From NCBI GenBank assembly GCA_003450735.1, contig DMEZ01000070.1, positions 1-10,865 of the forward strand: DNA of 10,865 nt, written 5' to 3'. Positions 6,913 through 10,865 of the stretch are shown piece by piece. Both the position numbers and the translations under genes were made by a program. How positions within the stretch are numbered: the first letter of the stretch is position 1; the number at the start of each line of letters is the position of its first letter. The notes beneath the pieces were generated by a model. That model searched no databases. It worked only from the letters and a program-made list of their open reading frames with translations, and had not been told where the DNA came from. Source of the DNA: Elusimicrobiota bacterium (GTDB taxonomy: Bacteria; Elusimicrobiota; Elusimicrobia; UBA1565).

Positions 6913-7527
6913 TCAGGGCTGATCGTCTTCCGGCCCGTCGTCGTCATCCGGGCCCATCCCCATGCGGCCCGGGCGCATTCCCTGGCCCATCCCCTGGCCC
7001 ATGCGGCCCTGGCCCATCCCTTGGCCCATGCGGCCCTGGTTCATCCCCTGGCCGCCCATGCGGCCCTGGCCCATGCGCTGCTGCATGGCTCCCTGCATCT
7101 TCCCCATGCCCTGCGCCATGCGCACCATCATCCTGGCTCGCTCCTTGACCGGCAGGAGAGCCTTCATCTGGGCCTGGCCCTTCTCGCGCTGGTCCTCGAT
7201 GGCTTTCTGCGCCCGCTCCACCCGGTCCATCCCGGCCTGGAGCTCCTTGTCGCCGGCGTTGTCTTCGACGAGGTCGCTGAGCCTGGTGACCGCGTCGCGC
7301 AGTTCCCTCTGCAGGGGCTTGATGGCTTCGCGCTCGGCCTTCATGGCGGCCTGCATCTTCTCCCTCAGCTCGTCGGAGAGCCCCTCTTCGCCGCCGGGCC
7401 CGCCCGGCCCGCCAGGGCCGCCCATGGCGGGCCTCTGCGGCTTGTTCTTGTTCGGCTGCGCGGCCGAGGGGAGCGCCGAGCCGGTTAGCAGGACTGCGGC
7501 CAACAACGCGATGAACGGTGTCTTCAT
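6913..7527 (-). CDS. Exported Met/Gly-rich repeat protein with helical charged core
   Basis: A 204-residue secreted or periplasmic protein, not assigned to a named family. Residues 1-23 are a Sec signal (PSAA before Gln24). Residues 36-46 are a GGPGGPGGPGG linker. Residues 50-137 are strongly charged amphipathic helix (LSDELREKMQAAMKAERE, DRVERAQKAIEDQREKGQ), similar in style to small Spy/CpxP/ZraP periplasmic chaperones and metal sensors, although the LTxxQ motif of that family is not seen. Residues 140-192 contain many Met in a Gly/Gln/Arg background with a repeated nine-residue unit RMGQGMGQG. Residues 194-202 are an acidic tail (DDDDGPEDD). Clustered Met and acidic residues could bind soft metals such as copper, but that is inferred. 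The start has AAGGAGGT 3 bases before the ATG. It is convergent with the membrane protein gene (7-base gap) and divergent from the pseudouridine synthase gene. Confidence 0.85.
   Translation of the reverse strand: MKTPFIALLAAVLLTGSALPSAAQPNKNKPQRPAMGGPGGPGGPGGEEGLSDELREKMQAAMKAEREAIKPLQRELRDAVTRLSDLVEDNAGDKELQAGMDRVERAQKAIEDQREKGQAQMKALLPVKERARMMVRMAQGMGKMQGAMQQRMGQGRMGGQGMNQGRMGQGMGQGRMGQGMGQGMRPGRMGMGPDDDDGPEDDQP
6979..7077 (-). repeat. Tandem 27-base coding repeat (RMGQGMGQG units)
   Basis: Within the Met-rich gene, residues 151-183 consist of a half unit RMGQG (151-155), a variant RMGGQGMNQG (156-165), and two exact nine-residue units RMGQGMGQG (166-174 and 175-183). At DNA level the copies are nearly identical (CATGCGGCCCTGGCCCATCCC on the plus strand recurs), so the array probably grew by slippage or unequal exchange and may vary in length between strains. 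Confidence 0.8.
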
Positions 7528-7549
7528 GCGACCTCCTTGGATGGACTGG

Positions 7550-7557
7550 AGTATACT
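7550..7557. promoter_or_regulatory. Palindromic AGTATACT: shared -10 of a divergent promoter
   Basis: AGTATACT is its own reverse complement and so provides TATACT on both strands (plus 7552-7557; minus 7555-7550). On the minus strand the predicted transcript start near 7543 gives a 16-base leader carrying AAGGAGGT (7538-7531) before the ATG at 7527. On the plus strand only TTACC separates the box from ATG 7563, giving a leaderless message if that ATG is used. No clear -35 is seen on either side. Confidence 0.5.
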
Positions 7558-7576
7558 TTACCATGTCCGGCCCGGT

Positions 7577-7606
7577 TTGGGCTTCGCCGGATGAATATGT
7601 TAGGCT
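7577..7606 (+). promoter_or_regulatory. Second candidate promoter for the pseudouridine synthase gene
   Basis: TTGGGC (7577-7582), an 18-base spacer, and an extended -10 TGTTAGGCT (TG 7598-7599; TAGGCT 7601-7606) precede the ATG at 7614. Transcription would start at about 7613, directly at that ATG, again without an SD. It fits the view that 7614 and not 7563 is the true start. Confidence 0.35.
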
Positions 7607-7613
7607 GGCCGCG

Positions 7614-8531
7614 ATGAGGCAGGAATCCCCCATCGCACCCGACGAAGAGGGCCTGACGGTCTCGGCCGTCGTGCGCCGCCGCCTAGGCTGTCCCTGGTCG
7701 CGGGCGCGGGAGCTCTGCGAGCGGGGCAAGGTCGCTCTCGACGGAGAGCACGCCCTCGACCCGGCCGCGCGCGTACGGAACGGACAGGCCCTCGTCATCG
7801 ACGAGCACATGCGCAAGCCCAGGCCCCCGACCGCGGCGAAGATCGTCTTCGAGGACGAGCACGTCGTCGTCATCGACAAGCCCTCTGGCGTCGCCAGCGT
7901 GCCTTTCGATGAGAAGGACAGGGGCACGGCGATGGACTCCGTCCGCGACACCTGGCGGCACGAGAATCGGCGGGAGCGGGCCCTCTTCGTCGTGCACCGC
8001 ATCGACAAGGAGACCTCGGGCCTGCTGGCATTCGCCTTGAGCCGCCGCGCGGAGAGCGGACTGAAGGCGCTCTTCAAGGAGCACGCCCTCGAGCGCACCT
8101 ACCTCTGCGCGGCGCACGGGCGAGTGAGCGAGGGGCGCATCGAGTCGATGCTGGCCGCCGACCGCGGCGACGGCCTGCGCGGCTCGACCAAGCGCCCGGG
8201 GGAAGGCAAGAACGCCGTCACGCACGTGCGCGTCGTCGAGGCCCTGCCGCGGGCCACGCTCTGCGAGGCGCGCCTGGAGACGGGCCGCACGCACCAGATC
8301 CGCATCCACCTCTCCGAGGCGGGGCATCCGCTCGTGGGAGAGCGGGTCTATATCCGGGACTACCGGGGAACGCTCATCCCCTCGCCCCGGCTGCTCCTGC
8401 ACGCGGCGACGCTGGGCTTCGTCCACCCGGTCACCCGGGCGCGCGTGCGGCTCTCTTCGCCCCTGCCGAAGGACTTCGAGGCCGGTCTCAAGCGTCTACG
8501 GACGGACATCCTGTCGGGGGAGGAACCATGA
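7614..8531 (+). CDS. RluA-family pseudouridine synthase with S4 domain
   Basis: Isomerises uridine to pseudouridine in structured RNA, most likely 23S rRNA (RluC/RluD-type); the exact site cannot be told from sequence. It has 305 residues from this start. Residues 12-65 are an S4 RNA-binding domain (LTVSAVVRRRLG, SRARELCERGKVALDG). Residues 76-285 are the catalytic domain: IVFEDEHVVVIDKPSGV, then HRIDKETSGLLAFA with catalytic Asp131, RTYLCAAHG, and GRTHQIRIHLSEAGHPLVGE near 224-243. I prefer ATG 7614 because it starts just before the S4 domain and because the 51 bases from the alternative ATG 7563 use A/T-ending codons (GTT, GCT, GAT, GAA, TAT) unlike the rest of the gene. A GTG at 7518 is also in frame but would overlap the divergent gene. 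No candidate start has an SD. The gene overlaps the next one by ATGA. Confidence 0.93.
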   Translation: MRQESPIAPDEEGLTVSAVVRRRLGCPWSRARELCERGKVALDGEHALDPAARVRNGQALVIDEHMRKPRPPTAAKIVFEDEHVVVIDKPSGVASVPFDEKDRGTAMDSVRDTWRHENRRERALFVVHRIDKETSGLLAFALSRRAESGLKALFKEHALERTYLCAAHGRVSEGRIESMLAADRGDGLRGSTKRPGEGKNAVTHVRVVEALPRATLCEARLETGRTHQIRIHLSEAGHPLVGERVYIRDYRGTLIPSPRLLLHAATLGFVHPVTRARVRLSSPLPKDFEAGLKRLRTDILSGEEP

Positions 8532-8740
8532 AGACTACGCTGTGCGCGCTGTGTCTGCTGCTCCTGGCTGCATGCTCCAAGGGGAGCGCTCCTCAGGAGG
8601 CCGCGGAAGCGAAGCCGGACAACGCCGCGACCCGCTACGCGGACACGCTGAAGAAGGACGTCCAGAAGGCCGAGGCCGCCGCGGCCGCGGCCAACGCCGC
8701 GAACCAGACCACGCAAGGAGAGCTCCAGCAGGTCCCGTAG
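8528..8740 (+). CDS. Small alanine-rich lipoprotein
   Basis: A 70-residue protein with a signal of 15 residues and a proper lipobox LLAAC (Cys16), so a membrane-anchored lipoprotein is well supported. The mature part is about 55 residues: a Glu/Ala/Lys-rich helix (RYADTLKKDVQKAEAAAAA) and a short polar tail. No known family is recognised. The size and helical character recall small outer-membrane lipoproteins such as Lpp, but there is no C-terminal lysine for peptidoglycan attachment. The ATG overlaps the stop of the pseudouridine synthase gene (ATGA) and has a strong GGGGGAGGA ending 3 bases before it (8516-8524), so translation is probably coupled. Codon use matches its neighbours and it ends just before a convergent gene. 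Confidence 0.8.
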   Translation: MKTTLCALCLLLLAACSKGSAPQEAAEAKPDNAATRYADTLKKDVQKAEAAAAAANAANQTTQGELQQVP

Positions 8741-8764
8741 CCCGCGCATCGCGACTCAGCGGGC
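8740..8764. terminator. Weak inverted repeat between convergent genes
   Basis: GCCCGC (8740-8745) and GCGGGC (8759-8764) can form a 6-bp GC stem with a 13-base loop, spanning the 15-base gap between the lipoprotein stop and the amidase stop. There is no T-tract on either strand, so an intrinsic terminator is only possible. In sequence this GC-rich, a 6-bp repeat can arise by chance. Confidence 0.25.
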
Positions 8765-9586
8765 GCTCTCGCTGACGACGACGAGGTTCAGCCCGAGCAC
8801 CCGCCAGGAGGCGTCCTTGAAGCGGCCGAAATACTCCATGGCCGGGACGTCCTCGACGCTCTTATTGAAGGCGGCGTGCCGCACGAACTTCCCCTCCGGG
8901 CCGTCGAAGAGGAAGAGCTGGTGGGTGACCACCACCGGCTTGCCGGGCAGGGCCGCGCGGACGACGCTGCCGATAGCGCCGGAGGGGATGCGGGGAAGCG
9001 CCTCCTCGAGCGCTTCGAGCGGCACGTAGGCGACGCTCGCGTCCTCGTCGGGCATCCCCTCTCCCAGTGCCCGCAGGCGGCGGAGCCGCTCCTCGCGCTC
9101 CATGGCCGCCGCGCCCTCGAATCCTTCGAGGTCGGTGAGGGTCTTCGACCGGTACCAGTCCCGCTTGCTGATCCTCTTCACGACGGTCTGATGCCGGCCG
9201 GGAGCGGCCTGCGCCGTCGCGTCCGTGAGGAACCCGGCGGCGATGTTGTTGGGCAGCCAGTCGATCTCGGGAAAGTGGTTGCGCGTCGCGAAGCCCACGA
9301 CGCCGTCCTTGTAGCGTATGCGGCGCAGGAGGTCCGTCGCCTCGGCGGGCGTTCCCGCGAGCGCCAGGGCCATCGTCGTCTCGACGAAGGTCGTGCAGTC
9401 GAAGGCGGCGGTGCTGAAGAGCGGGTCGCGGTCGAACTCCCCCTCGGGGCCTTCGCCCAGGGGCCCGAGCACGTAGGGCGTGCCAAGGAATCCATCGCTG
9501 ATGGAGCGCAGGCGCTCCCCGATGGGGGCTCCGGAGGCCGGACAGGCCAGGAGCAGGGCGCACACCGCGAGCACTCCGCGTCTCAT
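8756..9586 (-). CDS. DUF1460 NlpC/P60-type N-acetylmuramoyl-L-alanine amidase-like protein
   Basis: A 276-residue exported protein of the DUF1460 family. Studied members are cysteine amidases with an NlpC/P60-like fold that cut the MurNAc-L-Ala bond of peptidoglycan fragments, so a role in wall turnover or recycling is likely. Residues 1-20 are a signal (MRRGVLAVCALLLACPASGA); LLAC at Cys15 also makes a lipoprotein possible. Early motifs are GERLRSISDGFLGTPYVLGPLGEG and FDRDPLFSTAAFDCTTFVET with the predicted nucleophile Cys64. Then comes RNHFPEIDWLPNN (His104, Asp109, Trp110), typical of the family, and later GAIGSVVRAALPGKPVVVTHQLFLF. The ATG at 9586 overlaps the stop of mfd as ATGA. The same frame stays open upstream to 10531, but that stretch is out-of-frame mfd; the signal peptide marks the real start. 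A GGAGGGG lies about 11 bases upstream, so the SD is weak and coupling to mfd is likely. Confidence 0.88.
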   Translation of the reverse strand: MRRGVLAVCALLLACPASGAPIGERLRSISDGFLGTPYVLGPLGEGPEGEFDRDPLFSTAAFDCTTFVETTMALALAGTPAEATDLLRRIRYKDGVVGFATRNHFPEIDWLPNNIAAGFLTDATAQAAPGRHQTVVKRISKRDWYRSKTLTDLEGFEGAAAMEREERLRRLRALGEGMPDEDASVAYVPLEALEEALPRIPSGAIGSVVRAALPGKPVVVTHQLFLFDGPEGKFVRHAAFNKSVEDVPAMEYFGRFKDASWRVLGLNLVVVSESAR

Positions 9587-10865
9587 ACCGTCAGGAACCC
9601 CTCCAGCCACGGGAGCAGGGGTTCCCCCTTCTTGGGCCGGATGCGGAAGCCGTCGCCGTCCTTGGAACGGAGGAACTCGATGCGTCCGGCGTAGTAGTCC
9701 ATCCAGAGCTTGAGCATCGGCTGGGGCGGCCCCGCGTTCGGGTGGAACCACAGCTCGACGCCCTGGACGCGCTCGGCCACCACCCGCACCCCGAGCTCGC
9801 CGGCCTTCCGGCGCACGCGCATGAGGCGGAAGAGGTTCTTCACCGGCTCGGGCGGCGGCCCCGAGAGGTCGCCGAGCTCCTTCTCGATCTCGGCGAGCTT
9901 CTCCGGCTCGGCCGCGAGCAGGCGCTTGTAGAGCTCGATGCGCTCGAGGTCCCCGGGCAGGTAGTCCTCCGGGATGAACGCCGGCACGCCGATGTCGATG
10001 GGGGGCAGGTCGAAAAACTTCTTCTCCGGCTTCTTCTTGGAGAGCTTCTCGACCTCCTCGTGGAGCATCTGGCAGTACGACTCCAGACCCACCGAGTTCA
10101 GGTAGCCGTGCTGGCGCGAGCCGAGCAGGTCGCCCGCCCCGCGGATCTCGAGGTCGCGCATGGCCAGCTGGAGCCCCGAGCCCAGCTGGGTGAACTCCTT
10201 GAGCGCCTGCAGGCGCGCGCGGGCCTCCTCGCTCAAAGCCGCCATGGACTCGTCGTCGCCGGGATAGTAGAGGCAGCAGACCGCCTTCTGGCGCTCGCGC
10301 CCGATGCGCCCCCTGAGCTGGTAGAGCTGGGAGAGGCCGAACTCGTGCGCGTTCTCGATGAGCAGGGTGTTGACCGAGGGGATGTCGAGGCCCGACTCGA
10401 TGATGGTCGAGGCGGCGAGCACGTCGTGCTTGCGGTTGAAGAACTCCCACATCGTCTTCTCGAGCTGGTCGGAGCGCATCTGCCCGTGGGCCATCGCGAT
10501 GCGCACCCCCTTCAGCTTCCCCTGGAGCCACGCCACCCGGGCCGGCAGGCTGCGCACGCGGTTGTGCACGTAGAACACCTGCCCGCCCCGGGCGAGCTCC
10601 GCCTCGATGGCCGAGAGCACGTGCCGCTCGTCGTAGGGCAGCACCGAGGTGGCGATGGGCTGGCGCCCGACGGGCGCGCTGCGGATGAGCGACACCGAGC
10701 GCAGGCCCGAGAGGGACTGGTAGAGGGTGCGCGGGATGGGGGTGGCCGAGAGGGTGAGGCAGTGCACGTCCTTGCGCAGGGCCTTGATCTTCTCCTTGTC
10801 CTTCACGCCGAAGCGGTGCTCCTCGTCGATGACGAGCAGGCCGAGGTCCTTGAAGCGCACGTCGG
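9583..10865 (-). CDS. mfd: Transcription-repair coupling factor Mfd (5' part cut by window)
   Basis: The C-terminal 427 residues of the ATP-dependent DNA translocase that pushes stalled RNA polymerase off DNA and recruits UvrA. About 700 N-terminal residues lie outside the window (family length about 1,150). Visible parts are the Walker B box VIDEEHRFGV, motif III TLSATPIPRTL, the second RecA-like domain with VFYVHNRV and AMAHGQM, motifs V-VI in STIIESGLDIPSVNTLLIE and QLYQLRGRIGR, and the TRG motif around GSGLQLAMRDLEIRGAGDLLG. The last ~150 residues, starting near IDIGVPAFIPEDYL and ERIELYKRL, are the Mfd-specific C-terminal (D7) domain, which separates it from RecG. The reading frame enters the window at 10865 without a start. 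The stop overlaps the DUF1460 gene start by ATGA. Confidence 0.97.
   Translation of the reverse strand, partial: DVRFKDLGLLVIDEEHRFGVKDKEKIKALRKDVHCLTLSATPIPRTLYQSLSGLRSVSLIRSAPVGRQPIATSVLPYDERHVLSAIEAELARGGQVFYVHNRVRSLPARVAWLQGKLKGVRIAMAHGQMRSDQLEKTMWEFFNRKHDVLAASTIIESGLDIPSVNTLLIENAHEFGLSQLYQLRGRIGRERQKAVCCLYYPGDDESMAALSEEARARLQALKEFTQLGSGLQLAMRDLEIRGAGDLLGSRQHGYLNSVGLESYCQMLHEEVEKLSKKKPEKKFFDLPPIDIGVPAFIPEDYLPGDLERIELYKRLLAAEPEKLAEIEKELGDLSGPPPEPVKNLFRLMRVRRKAGELGVRVVAERVQGVELWFHPNAGPPQPMLKLWMDYYAGRIEFLRSKDGDGFRIRPKKGEPLLPWLEGFLTV

Noticed and set aside
6899..6919. GCCCT/AGGGC inverted repeat in the 7-base gap between convergent genes
   Set aside because: Only 5 bp with an 11-base loop and no T-tract, overlapping both stop codons; not enough to call a terminator.
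6979..7077. CRISPR-like array
   Set aside because: The repeats are contiguous 27-base coding units without unique spacers and keep the reading frame.
6962..7594. Plus-strand open frame reading a Met/Pro/Trp repeat across the Met-rich gene
   Set aside because: It is the complement of the tandem repeat. The minus-strand frame has an SD, a signal peptide and an ordered helical core.
9587..10531. In-frame 5' extension of the DUF1460 gene
   Set aside because: This stretch is mfd in another frame. The extension reads as Arg/Ala/Pro-rich sequence, and a signal peptide begins exactly at the ATG at 9586.

Overview
This is a 10.9 kb, GC-rich, gene-dense stretch of a bacterial chromosome with nine protein-coding genes, two of them cut by the window edges. 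Third codon positions are almost all G or C. Exported proteins with Sec signals, lipoproteins and SurA-type parvulin chaperones point to a cell with an outer membrane (diderm). The phylum cannot be fixed from this sequence. A GC-rich Elusimicrobiota or Myxococcota/Deltaproteobacteria-like lineage is only a guess. I see no mobile element, CRISPR array, tRNA or rRNA, and no gap longer than about 110 bases.

Left block (1-2901, minus strand): an overlapping three-gene operon read right to left. It holds a putative lipoprotein parvulin isomerase, a SurA-like periplasmic parvulin isomerase, and pdxA (vitamin B6 biosynthesis, C-terminus cut off). The surA-pdxA adjacency is the one known from E. coli. 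Genes two and three start inside or just after the stop of the previous gene and have good Shine-Dalgarno (SD) sequences.

Middle block (3009-6905, plus strand): a divergently transcribed transmembrane Ser/Thr protein kinase. It has a signal peptide, a disordered and coiled-coil region, TPRs outside the membrane, and the kinase domain at the cytoplasmic C-terminus. A polytopic membrane protein of a GT-C-like, uncharacterised family follows 18 bases later.

Right block: a small exported Met/Gly-rich repeat protein (minus, 6913-7527) is divergent from an RluA-family pseudouridine synthase (plus). The synthase gene overlaps a 70-residue lipoprotein gene. Converging on these from the right is mfd (transcription-repair coupling factor, N-terminus cut off), which overlaps by ATGA a DUF1460 NlpC/P60-like peptidoglycan amidase gene.

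The most interesting signals are regulatory. Genes that begin a transcript mostly lack an SD and have a -10-like hexamer (TATACT, TATAGT or similar) 5-13 bases before the start codon, which predicts leaderless or very short-leader mRNAs. Operon-internal genes use SD sequences or stop/start overlap. Two of these -10 boxes are perfect 8-base palindromes (ACTATAGT, AGTATACT) between divergent genes, as expected for symmetric bidirectional promoters. The second notable feature is the kinase topology, which is the reverse of the usual PknB arrangement. I do not see a clearly new multi-gene system; most of the window is housekeeping and envelope genes.
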